From Planctomycetota bacterium (lineage in GTDB: Bacteria; Planctomycetota; UBA8108; UBA1146; JAJFFE01): a stretch of DNA of 6,087 bases. Below are positions 1 to 6,087 of this stretch, piece after piece (within the stretch, counting starts at the first letter, position 1; every line of letters begins with the position of its first letter). Made by a program: the position numbers and the translations under genes. Location: positions 1 to 6,087 of the forward strand of contig JAGQRC010000247.1 of assembly GCA_020425835.1 (NCBI GenBank), written 5' to 3'. A model generated the notes under the pieces. The model saw only the letters and a list, made by a program, of their open reading frames with translations. It ran no database searches and was not told where the DNA came from.

Positions 1-417
1 TATTGCCGCTGGCGTGGTGAACGAGACGGGCGTCGCTATCGACTGCCGTCGGATGAAGAGTGGGAGAAGGCCGCGCGAGGGACCGACGCGCGCATCTTCC
101 CGTGGGGCGATCGATACGATGCTTCGTTCTGCAAGAACTCGGGAAGTACGGCCGACCGGGCACAACCCGAGCCGGTGGGCGCCTACCGCACGGATTGCTC
201 TCCCTATGGTGTCCGCGACATGGCGGGCACGATTCGCGAGTGGTGTCGGTCGTGGTTCGAGAAGAAGGACAAGCTCCGGTTGGTCCGTGGCGGTTCATGG
301 AACTTCGATCGCATCGGGGCTCACGCCGCGTACCGAGTCGGGTGCCCTCCAGGAATCTCCTACCCCTTCATCGGCTTTCGTCTGGTGCACCGCCCGGAGA
401 AGCGGTCGATCCGCTGA
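1..417 (+). CDS. FGE-sulfatase-like domain protein, C-terminal part (5' end outside window)
   Basis: Reading frame 1 is open from the first base to TGA at 415-417, giving 138 residues with no start in the window. Family hallmarks appear in order: YRLPSDEEWEKAARG (residues 13-27), FPWGD (33-37), PYGVRDMAG (68-76), REWC (79-82), LVRGGSW (94-100) and GFRLV (125-129). These mark the C-terminal half of the formylglycine-generating-enzyme/sulfatase-modifying-factor fold, a C-type-lectin-like fold. In true FGE the catalytic cysteine pair lies just after the GGS motif. Here those positions read roughly N-F and G-A (residues 101-107), so conversion of sulfatase cysteine to formylglycine looks unlikely. 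Many bacterial members with this 'AGTIREWC' style are tails of larger proteins, including Ser/Thr kinase fusions, but the N-terminal part cannot be seen here. No signal peptide or membrane segment is visible in the fragment. The family call is firm; the role is unknown. Its last 50 bp overlap the 3' end of glnE on the other strand. Confidence 0.9.
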   Translation, partial: YCRWRGERDGRRYRLPSDEEWEKAARGTDARIFPWGDRYDASFCKNSGSTADRAQPEPVGAYRTDCSPYGVRDMAGTIREWCRSWFEKKDKLRLVRGGSWNFDRIGAHAAYRVGCPPGISYPFIGFRLVHRPEKRSIR

Positions 418-3343
418 GATCGGACCGGAGCCTCTCGAGTGTCTGCTCGAAGACCTCGCGGACGCGTCGGGTGTGGTACCGAATCTCCTCGAGCAGGTAG
501 TCGCTGGCCTTTCCAGACTCTGGAGCCTGGTAGCCGATGCGACGCGCGAGATCCTCGAGCGACTCGTGGTCGGTCGGGATCATCCGCACACTCGACCGGT
601 GCATCATCGATAGCCTGTTCTCGACGAGTCGGAAGAACGTGTAGGCGGTCGACAACGTCGCGCCCTCCTGGGGAACGAAGAACCCGCGCTCCGTCAGTTC
701 GTGAATGGCCCGGTAGGTGTTCGGCTGCCAGAGTGCGCGCTCTTCGTGGGCACCGAGGAGAATCGCGCATTGGACGAGGAACTCGATGTCGAGGAGCCCA
801 CCGGGACCGGCCTTCAGATGGAATCCCCCGTGGGTGACGCCCTTGCGGCGGACGTGCATCGAGATCATCTCGGAGAGGATTCGATCGACGTCCAGCCCTC
901 GACCGACATTGGACCGGACGAACCCGAGCACGCGATCCCCGAGTGCGAGGCTTCCTGCGACCGGTGCCGAGCGAACGAGCGCCTGATGCTCCCAGATCTG
1001 GGACTCCTCGCTGGTGAAGTAGGAGCGGAACTCGCGGAACGAGTGAACGAGTGATCCTCCCTGTCCGCGCGGCCGAAGACGAAGATCGGTGGAGTACAGC
1101 GCGCCCCCGTGACCGGGGTTGTTGAGGAGACCCACCACACGTTGGAGCAGCTGTGTGAAGAACTCGCGCTCGGTGTGGCCGCTCTCGGTGACCCCCTCTC
1201 CGTCGTAGACGAGGATCATGTCGATATCGGACGCGTATCCCATCTCTTGTCCGCCCAACCGACCGAGTGCGAGGATGACGTGTTCCGGCGGACGGTCACT
1301 GGTCGGCTTCAGCACGCCGAGTCGCTCGACGAGCTCCGCCTCGGCGACGTCATCGACGATGCGCAGCGTGGCACGAGCGAGAGACGAGAGACGATCGATG
1401 ACGCCGAGCAGCGGAATCCGCGCCGCGAGGTCGAGGATCGCGGTTTCGACGAGATGGACCGCCCGGAACTCGTGAAGGCGTTTGATACGGCGATCGGGGT
1501 TCGAGCCGGCCAGAGTCGAGCGTAGCTCGTCGACCAGCGTCTCTTCTTGGACCGGCTCACCGATACGCAGCCGATCGATCACCTCGTCGAGGTTTCCCGG
1601 GTGGTTGAGCAGGAGCTCCGAGATGAATCGACTGCAGCCGAAGAGGTCGACGAACAGCGCACAGTACTCGGGCTGGTCGGCGAGGAGTTGATAGAACGTG
1701 GCGGGTGTGCCGAGAGTCTCGACGCAGTTGGTGAACATCAAGAGCGCCTGATCGGAGTCGGGGACGGCCCGAAGCCGAGCGAGGAGATTCGGAAGCAGGT
1801 GCGCGAGGAACTGACGCGCCCGCGGAGACCGAAGCTCGCGCCGTCGAGGATAGGCGAGTCGTCGCAGCAGGAGATAGGCTTTCCCTGGATCTCGGAAACC
1901 GAGCGATCCGAGCGTACGGTCGATCTCCGTGGGCTCTGGCTTGAACGCGAGGACCAGGTTGATCTCGTCGATCGACCCCCCGCTGAACAGGCGGTGGAAC
2001 AACCGATCGAGAATGGCGCGGATCCGGTTCCTCTTGAGGTCGAACTGCGCCCGGAAATCGTTCCAGTCGGAGTAGCCCAATCCCCTCGCGAGCGCCCGCC
2101 GGCTGGGGGGATCCTCGGGAAGAACGAAGGACTGGAGCCGGTGTCGGAGCATCAGCCGGTGCTCGATGGTGCGAAGGAATCGATATCCTTCGGCGAGGAA
2201 CGAGCTCTCGGCGAGAGTGAGCGCGCCGACGCGATGGAGCATGGGGATGGCGCGAAAGACGTTTCCGGCCCGGATGCTCGGATAGATCGCCCCGTGGAGG
2301 AGTTGCAGGAACTGGACGATGTACTCGACATCACGGATACCGCCCCACCCGACTTTGATCTGTCGCCGCTCCGGATCGCGACCTTCCAGAGTTCGTTCGA
2401 GCTGGTTCTTGTATCCCTGCAGTTGGTGGATGTCCTCTGCCCGGAAATCACCTTCGTAGACGAACTCCTGGAGATCGGTCGCGAAGGTCCGCGAAGCGAG
2501 AAGTGGTCCGCAGACGGCGCGCGCTCGTATGTGGACCATCCGATCCCACGTGCCTGCGTGAACCCGGAGCTCTCGGTCCGCCTGGCGAAGGGTCGGGACC
2601 AGCGGACCAGACGGACCTCCGGGTCGCAATCGAAGGTCGGTGCGATAGAGGTGCCTTCGACCGCGTCCGGCGAGCAGGGCGAGGACTTCGCGCGCGATGC
2701 GTGTGGCATGAGATTCGTCGCACCGGTCGCCGCGGATGAAGTAGAGGTCGATGTCCGACGAGTAGTTGAGCTCGTTTCCGCCCCACTTCCCGAGGGCGAT
2801 CACCGAGAGATCTTCGGGTTTCCCGCCGACGCTGCGTATCGCGGCGAGCATCGTTTCATCCGCGAGTCTCGAGAGGGACGACGCCGTCTGCTCGACCCGA
2901 AGTCTGCCTTCGAGTTCAGCGAGGCAGATCTGCAAACTCTGAAGACGGTGCCAGTGTTGGAGTTCCTCTTCGCTCGTCCCCGAGAAAGGAAGCGGGAGCG
3001 GCTCGGGTGAGGCGCGGGGGACGAGCTCTGAGGCGAGCCCCACCGCGGAGTCGATGAGTTGGTCACTCGTTCCCGCGAGGAGCGCAAGTCGGGGAAGCAC
3101 CGTGGAGTCGATCGTCCCGGGTTCGGCGGAGACGAAGCGCTCGAGCCCGTTCAACGCGAGGTCGAGATCGGGGGTCTGCGCCGCCAGATCGATCCACTGA
3201 TCGGCAGAGAGACCGAGTCCCGACCCGGCCAGCGATCGAACGTTGAACAGGGAGCGATCGAGGTGTGCCACATCGAGCTGCACCAATCGGTCGCGGAGCC
3301 GGGACTCGTCTTCCCCATTGGAGCGAGTCGTGGGCTGGCTCAT
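368..3343 (-). CDS. glnE: Bifunctional glutamine synthetase adenylyltransferase / adenylyl-removing enzyme
   Basis: The product has 991 residues, slightly longer than the roughly 946 of E. coli GlnE. The enzyme adenylylates glutamine synthetase on a tyrosine when nitrogen is plentiful and removes the AMP by phosphorolysis when it is scarce, normally under PII protein control, in the cytoplasm. Both nucleotidyltransferase halves are present. The N-terminal (removing) half has ALGKWGGNELNYSSDIDL at 183-200, with metal-ligand candidates D197 and D199, RLRPGGPSGPLV at 238-249, and GGIRDVEY at 334-341. The C-terminal (adenylylating) half has ALGRLGGQEMGYASDIDM at 692-709 with D706 and D708, RLRPRGQGGSLV at 755-766, and GGLLDIEF at 848-855. 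All catalytic signatures look intact, so both activities are expected. The ATG at 3343 is preceded by GAGG with an 8-nt spacing. The gene lies 108 bp downstream of the TolC-like gene on the same strand. The last 15-20 residues (Ser/Gly/Pro-rich) lie beyond the conserved region and overlap the convergent FGE-like gene. No glnA or glnB is in the window. Confidence 0.97.
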   Translation of the reverse strand: MSQPTTRSNGEDESRLRDRLVQLDVAHLDRSLFNVRSLAGSGLGLSADQWIDLAAQTPDLDLALNGLERFVSAEPGTIDSTVLPRLALLAGTSDQLIDSAVGLASELVPRASPEPLPLPFSGTSEEELQHWHRLQSLQICLAELEGRLRVEQTASSLSRLADETMLAAIRSVGGKPEDLSVIALGKWGGNELNYSSDIDLYFIRGDRCDESHATRIAREVLALLAGRGRRHLYRTDLRLRPGGPSGPLVPTLRQADRELRVHAGTWDRMVHIRARAVCGPLLASRTFATDLQEFVYEGDFRAEDIHQLQGYKNQLERTLEGRDPERRQIKVGWGGIRDVEYIVQFLQLLHGAIYPSIRAGNVFRAIPMLHRVGALTLAESSFLAEGYRFLRTIEHRLMLRHRLQSFVLPEDPPSRRALARGLGYSDWNDFRAQFDLKRNRIRAILDRLFHRLFSGGSIDEINLVLAFKPEPTEIDRTLGSLGFRDPGKAYLLLRRLAYPRRRELRSPRARQFLAHLLPNLLARLRAVPDSDQALLMFTNCVETLGTPATFYQLLADQPEYCALFVDLFGCSRFISELLLNHPGNLDEVIDRLRIGEPVQEETLVDELRSTLAGSNPDRRIKRLHEFRAVHLVETAILDLAARIPLLGVIDRLSSLARATLRIVDDVAEAELVERLGVLKPTSDRPPEHVILALGRLGGQEMGYASDIDMILVYDGEGVTESGHTEREFFTQLLQRVVGLLNNPGHGGALYSTDLRLRPRGQGGSLVHSFREFRSYFTSEESQIWEHQALVRSAPVAGSLALGDRVLGFVRSNVGRGLDVDRILSEMISMHVRRKGVTHGGFHLKAGPGGLLDIEFLVQCAILLGAHEERALWQPNTYRAIHELTERGFFVPQEGATLSTAYTFFRLVENRLSMMHRSSVRMIPTDHESLEDLARRIGYQAPESGKASDYLLEEIRYHTRRVREVFEQTLERLRSDLSGSTASPGGAPDESR

Positions 3344-3351
3344 CGTTCGCG

Positions 3352-3355
3352 CCTC
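3352..3355 (-). promoter_or_regulatory. Ribosome binding site of glnE
   Basis: GAGG on the - strand lies 8 nt before the ATG at 3343. This supports that ATG as the glnE start. The rest of the 108-bp gap up to the TolC-like stop shows no convincing promoter or terminator. Confidence 0.6.
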
Positions 3356-3451
3356 GCTCGGGGTCTGGTGTCCTGGAACCTGTTGGGCGTCGCGTGCGTG
3401 GTCGCCGCCTCGGGACCGGAGGATCCACGAAGGTGATCGACTGTTTGGACC

Positions 3452-5077
3452 TCACTCCTCTGGGTCCACCGAAGAGTATTCGGAACGCAACACCCCGACC
3501 GCGCGGGAGTAGGCGGTGATCGCGTTCTTGTAGTCGACGCGAGCGCGAAGCTCTTGGGACTCTGCGTCGAGGAGGTCGTTCTGGATCTCGAACACCTGGA
3601 AAGACGTGGAGATTCCGACCCGCAGGCGTTCACGCTCCCCAGCGAGGGTCTCGCGTTGGAGACGGACCTGCTCCCGACGAGCGACGACGGTTCGATACGC
3701 GTTGCGGATGTCCCGTACGGCGCGCGAGACTTCGAGCACCGCCAGGTTCTCCAGTCGCTCCAGCTCGAGTCGTGAGGATTCGAGCGCTGCCTTTGCTCGG
3801 AAGTGTTCCCGGTGTGCGGCACGGTTTCCGATCGCGTACTCGAAGTTCAACGCAACGGTCCAGGAGTAGTATCGGCCTGAGAAGAGCTCGTCCCAGGAGT
3901 CTCCGATGGACTTCTCGAGACCGAGTTGAGTCCAGCTCGCAGAGAGGTCGAGCGTGGGCAGAGTGTTGTGATCGGCTCGGCGAAAGGCATGCGTCGCGGA
4001 CCGAATGGCGTGTCTCGCCCGCCGGAGATCGGGTCGTTGTTCGAGCGCGAGCGCGATCGCGTTCTCGAGATCGATGTGGATCTCCTCGAAATCGAGGGGG
4101 GTCGTGAGGGCGATCCGGACGTGCTCGTACAGCGCGCGGCCACGCGGAAGCTGTTCCTTCTCGCGCAGGACCTCCTTGTAGTTGAGGAGATCGAGAAGGG
4201 TGTCCTGCGCGGTGAGAACGGCGTTCTCCGCCTGGATGATGCCGCTCGTCTGATCGGCGATGTTGGCCTGCGCCTGAGTGACATCGACTTCCTTGGCGGT
4301 ACCGGCGGCGAGCTTGTGTTGATTGATCTCGAGCAGCTGCTCCGCCTCGCGGAGGCTGGATCGCCGAACCTCGAGGTCCTTGTAGGTGAAGTAGAGATTC
4401 CAGTACGCGTCGATCACTGATCGTATCGTCTCGTTGACCTGGGCTTCGAGTTCTTGACGCGCCATCGCGCTACTCTCGCGGGCGATCCGGAGATCAGCGA
4501 GGTTCACGTCGTAGCCGAAGTCCTTCAGGAGCGGCTGGTTGATCGACGCGGTGATCGACGTGGAGTTTCGGGGGTTGAAGCCGAAGAATGTCGAGTTCGG
4601 ATTGTCGGAACGGTCGTCACGAGCTTCGAGCCTGTAGGTCGTTCCGATCGGCATCAGCCCGGAGATGCCGATGTTCCCGCTCTGCGTTTCGAAGGGATTG
4701 ACGAGGATCGAGGTCGTCGACCCGAGGCCGGACAGAGTGTCGACCGTGGGTTGGCGGAACTTGCTCATCGTGTAGGCGCTGGAGAAGAGCGGGTCGAATG
4801 CGGCCGACGCGATGCCGATGTTCTGATGCTGCTGATAGGCATTCAGGGTTTCGATGTTGACGTCGAGATTGCGGCCGAGCGCGATGGCAACGGCTTCGTC
4901 GAGCGAGAGGTCGATACGGAGACCAGAGTCTCGTCCGGCGATCGGTGGAGGAAGCGCGGGGCCTACGGGGGCCGGTTCGTCGGTCTCGACGGACGGTTCG
5001 GGCTCGTCACCGCGGGCGGGAAGCGTGGGGATCGGGATGACGTAGAGGAGTAGGACGGCCAGGAAGCATCGACTCAT
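3452..5077 (-). CDS. TolC-family outer membrane efflux protein
   Basis: The product has 541 residues, within the usual range for outer membrane factors. It would form the trimeric channel-tunnel that carries substrates from a tripartite efflux or type I secretion system across the outer membrane. Residues 1 to about 22 form a signal peptide (MSRCFLAVLLLYVIP, then LPARG), followed by an acidic, proline-rich linker to about residue 48. Two OEP repeats follow. The first starts at 57-73 (LSLDEAVAIALGRNLDV), has beta-rich segments at about 133-182 ending in QPLLKDFG (181-188), and a long helical hairpin at about 195-300. The second starts at 335-351 (IDLENAIALALEQRPDL), has strands at about 373-415 with YAIGNRAA (414-421), and helices to about 530. 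The ATG at 5077 was chosen because GAGG lies 6 nt upstream and a signal peptide begins there; the frame is open further upstream but that extension is Arg/Pro/Ser-rich and non-protein-like. No lipobox cysteine is seen. No membrane-fusion protein or inner membrane pump gene is in the window, so the substrate is unknown. Confidence 0.93.
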   Translation of the reverse strand: MSRCFLAVLLLYVIPIPTLPARGDEPEPSVETDEPAPVGPALPPPIAGRDSGLRIDLSLDEAVAIALGRNLDVNIETLNAYQQHQNIGIASAAFDPLFSSAYTMSKFRQPTVDTLSGLGSTTSILVNPFETQSGNIGISGLMPIGTTYRLEARDDRSDNPNSTFFGFNPRNSTSITASINQPLLKDFGYDVNLADLRIARESSAMARQELEAQVNETIRSVIDAYWNLYFTYKDLEVRRSSLREAEQLLEINQHKLAAGTAKEVDVTQAQANIADQTSGIIQAENAVLTAQDTLLDLLNYKEVLREKEQLPRGRALYEHVRIALTTPLDFEEIHIDLENAIALALEQRPDLRRARHAIRSATHAFRRADHNTLPTLDLSASWTQLGLEKSIGDSWDELFSGRYYSWTVALNFEYAIGNRAAHREHFRAKAALESSRLELERLENLAVLEVSRAVRDIRNAYRTVVARREQVRLQRETLAGERERLRVGISTSFQVFEIQNDLLDAESQELRARVDYKNAITAYSRAVGVLRSEYSSVDPEE

Positions 5078-5083
5078 GGGTCG

Positions 5084-5087
5084 CCTC
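5084..5087 (-). promoter_or_regulatory. Ribosome binding site that decides the TolC-like start
   Basis: GAGG on the - strand lies 6 nt before the ATG at 5077, which is followed at once by a signal-peptide-like sequence. Together these favour this internal ATG over the 326-codon open extension further upstream in the same frame. Confidence 0.6.
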
Positions 5088-5110
5088 GTTCGCGGGTGTC
5101 GGGAGCAGGA

Positions 5111-5125
5111 TCCCCGGAGCGGGGA
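5111..5125 (-). other. Perfect 6-bp hairpin in the leader of the TolC-like gene
   Basis: TCCCCG (5111-5116) and CGGGGA (5120-5125) are exact inverted repeats around a 3-nt loop, a compact G/C-rich stem 34 nt upstream of the TolC-like start codon. No run of T follows it on the - strand, so it does not look like an intrinsic terminator. It could stabilise or tune the leader mRNA, or be chance in GC-rich DNA. Confidence 0.3.
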
Positions 5126-5163
5126 GAGCCGAGATTTCGGGCTGGCGGCGAATCGGAGTCGGA

Positions 5164-5191
5164 ATGATAGGTGGTCCCGTCTCGGAAACAA
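5164..5191 (-). promoter_or_regulatory. Candidate sigma70-type promoter for the TolC-like gene
   Basis: On the - strand a TTGTTT hexamer (5191-5186) is followed after 16 nt by TATCAT (5169-5164). The -10 element matches TATAAT at 5 of 6 positions, and the -35 element matches TTGACA only at its TTG. It lies in the non-coding gap after the membrane protein gene and would give a leader of about 80 nt before the ATG at 5077. The arms CCCGT/ACGGG (5176-5180 and 5191-5195) form a short inverted repeat overlapping the -35 side, which could be a weak operator or chance. The host's sigma factor preferences are unknown, so this is a candidate only. Confidence 0.35.
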
Positions 5192-5220
5192 CGGGGTGCC
5201 GGGACGGCGAACCGCGCGAG

Positions 5221-6018
5221 TCACGACTTCTTCTCCTTCGACTCTCCTCGTGGCAGAGCGAGGGCGCCGAGGCGAATGACGGCGAGTGTCATTGCGGCGA
5301 GGGCTGTCAGGATGAACAGGAGGGAGAAGGCTCCCCAGAAATGATCGCTGTAGAAGATCCCGATGAGTTGTCCTCGCGACAGGAACCCGAACTTCACACC
5401 GAGCCAAGAGAACACGAACGCGGTGCAGTGAGCCAGGAGCAGGCAATACAGGGCGGCGATCAGTTCGCGGCCGGGAAGCGCTGCCGAGATGAGGGCACCG
5501 ATCGCGACGTAGAGCAGCACCCAGCCTTGAGCCCGGTGGATGTGCAAGTTCCGAGGGAGCTCGGTCAGTTGGTCCACGAAATGTCGGAGCGGGTGAATGT
5601 CCAGGCTTCCGGTTTGGAGGTCCTCGGGCCGGTAGATCGGTAGATGGAGAGGGGCCTCGATGAGGGTGGGGTAGCTCATGAGGACGGTGAACAGGAGTAC
5701 GAACAGGAGTCCGAGGCGGACGAAAACCCAAATGGCGGGTCCGACGTGTCGGACAGGTGGAGGCTCGGTCCGCAAGAGGGGGCCACGTTGGAGCACGGTG
5801 AGGCGCCGGAGCTTCGATCCAGACAGGATCGCGGCGATCGTGCGGACTGCCGCGTCGACGAGAAAGCCCGGGAGGAAGGCGATCTTCACGCCCACCCTCT
5901 CGTGGAGAGTCGAGCGGAGCATGGAGGCGACAAAGAGGAGCATGCTCCACAGTGCGAGCCAAATCACGATCGCATTTGGGAACACAAGTGTACTCCGATA
6001 GCAAGGGTGCCAGCTCAT
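5221..6018 (-). CDS. Polytopic membrane protein of unknown function
   Basis: I do not recognise this 265-residue protein with confidence. Hydrophobic segments at about 12-34, 94-115, 165-181, 185-207 and 226-250 suggest about five transmembrane helices, plus a weaker one at about 45-66. The C-terminus is a charged tail (GESKEKKS), so the protein probably sits in the inner membrane. Residues 48-70 (FLPG, then LVDAAVRTIAA, then SGSK) resemble the region around HExxH in membrane M50-type metallopeptidases, but Asp, Ala and Arg stand where His, Glu and His would be; if related, it is not a metal-dependent protease. That link is an inference from memory of the motif. The start is uncertain. ATG at 6018 is the first start after an in-frame stop but has its strong Shine-Dalgarno sequence 18 nt away, while a GTG at 5985 (codon 12) has GGAG 7 nt upstream. 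The hydrophobic pattern shows the frame is real despite an overlapping open frame. It is followed after 143 bp by the TolC-like gene on the same strand. Confidence 0.75.
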   Translation of the reverse strand: MSWHPCYRSTLVFPNAIVIWLALWSMLLFVASMLRSTLHERVGVKIAFLPGFLVDAAVRTIAAILSGSKLRRLTVLQRGPLLRTEPPPVRHVGPAIWVFVRLGLLFVLLFTVLMSYPTLIEAPLHLPIYRPEDLQTGSLDIHPLRHFVDQLTELPRNLHIHRAQGWVLLYVAIGALISAALPGRELIAALYCLLLAHCTAFVFSWLGVKFGFLSRGQLIGIFYSDHFWGAFSLLFILTALAAMTLAVIRLGALALPRGESKEKKS

Positions 6019-6036
6019 CGCTGCGCACGCGCTCCC

Positions 6037-6044
6037 TCACCTCC
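6037..6044 (-). promoter_or_regulatory. Strong Shine-Dalgarno sequence upstream of the membrane protein gene
   Basis: The - strand reads GGAGGTGA here, a near-ideal match to the 16S rRNA tail. It is 18 nt before the ATG at 6018, which is too far for efficient initiation, but only 8 nt before a GTG at 6028 that is in a different frame. The site therefore does not settle the start of the membrane protein and is an argument for checking it. Confidence 0.45.
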
Positions 6045-6087
6045 AATTCCCTCAATCAACTACCCGACGATCTGGCGATTGATCCGC

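Noticed and set aside
401..450. Two 5-bp inverted repeats near the convergent gene ends (AGCGG/CCGCT at 401-415 and TCGAG/CTCGA at 435-450) as a bidirectional terminator
   Set aside because: The stems are short, neither is followed by a T run in either direction, and both lie inside coding sequence.
14..613. 199-codon + strand frame overlapping the FGE-like gene and the end of glnE
   Set aside because: Arg/Ser/Thr-rich with no motifs; frame 1 through the same region shows clear FGE-fold signatures.
1547..3010. 487-codon open frame on the + strand opposite glnE
   Set aside because: Its Glu/Arg/Val/Asp-rich product without motifs is what high-GC codon use on the other strand produces; glnE with all its motifs is clearly the real gene.
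3344..3451. Promoter or terminator between the TolC-like gene and glnE
   Set aside because: No paired -35/-10 boxes and no stem followed by a T run could be seen; only a weak CCTC/GAGG pairing is present.
3926..5053. Two + strand open frames (164 and 199 codons) opposite the TolC-like gene
   Set aside because: They lack recognisable motifs and mirror the codon structure of the real gene on the - strand.
5078..6055. Upstream 326-codon extension of the TolC-like frame, which would give an 867-residue protein
   Set aside because: The extension is rich in Arg, Pro, Ser and His, has no domain-like pattern, runs over the hydrophobic membrane protein in another frame, and precedes an ATG with its own Shine-Dalgarno and signal peptide. 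It is a GC-rich shadow frame.
6052..6087. Possible C-terminal tail (11 codons then TGA) of another - strand gene
   Set aside because: Only 11 codons lie inside the window and all three frames of this short stretch end in stops, so coding cannot be told from chance.
1..6087. tRNA, rRNA, CRISPR array, insertion sequence or attachment-site repeats
   Set aside because: No cloverleaf-like element, repeated spacer pattern, transposase-like frame or long direct or inverted repeat was found by eye, and coding genes fill nearly all of the window.

Overview
The window is high-GC DNA (about 60% or a little above, judged by eye) from a Gram-negative bacterium. A TolC-family outer membrane protein with a signal peptide shows that the cell has an outer membrane. 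The lineage cannot be fixed from this sequence. The mix of a formylglycine-generating-enzyme-like (FGE-like) domain with a degenerate active site, a TolC protein carrying a 'QPLLKDFG' motif, and a full two-domain GlnE would suit Planctomycetota or another deep-branching Gram-negative phylum. That placement is an inference only.

Layout from left to right: (1) positions 1-417 on the + strand hold the C-terminal 138 codons of an FGE-sulfatase-like domain protein, cut by the window edge. (2) Positions 368-3343 on the - strand hold a complete glnE, encoding the bifunctional glutamine synthetase adenylyltransferase/adenylyl-removing enzyme. Its 3' end overlaps the end of the first gene tail to tail by 50 bp. 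(3) Positions 3452-5077 on the - strand encode a complete TolC-family outer membrane efflux protein. Its start is set at an internal ATG followed by a signal peptide, although the same frame stays open for another 326 codons upstream. (4) Positions 5221-6018 on the - strand encode an unrecognised polytopic membrane protein. (5) Positions 6019-6087 hold the short leader of that gene and perhaps the last codons of another gene.

The three - strand genes are read in the order membrane protein, TolC-like, glnE, with gaps of 143 bp and 108 bp. The 143-bp gap contains a fair sigma70-like promoter candidate and a small perfect hairpin, so the TolC-like gene may start its own transcript. The 108-bp gap before glnE shows no clear promoter or terminator, so glnE may be read through from the TolC-like gene. 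No biochemical link between the three products is evident. GlnE controls nitrogen assimilation, while the TolC-like protein would be the outer membrane channel of an efflux or secretion system whose inner membrane and periplasmic partners are not in the window.

No RNA gene, mobile element, CRISPR array or long repeat was seen, and every stretch over 300 bp lies within a called gene. I found no convincing new biological system. The most useful leads are the membrane protein with what may be a ruined M50-type metallopeptidase motif, the FGE-like domain without the catalytic cysteines, and the coding overlap between glnE and its convergent neighbour.
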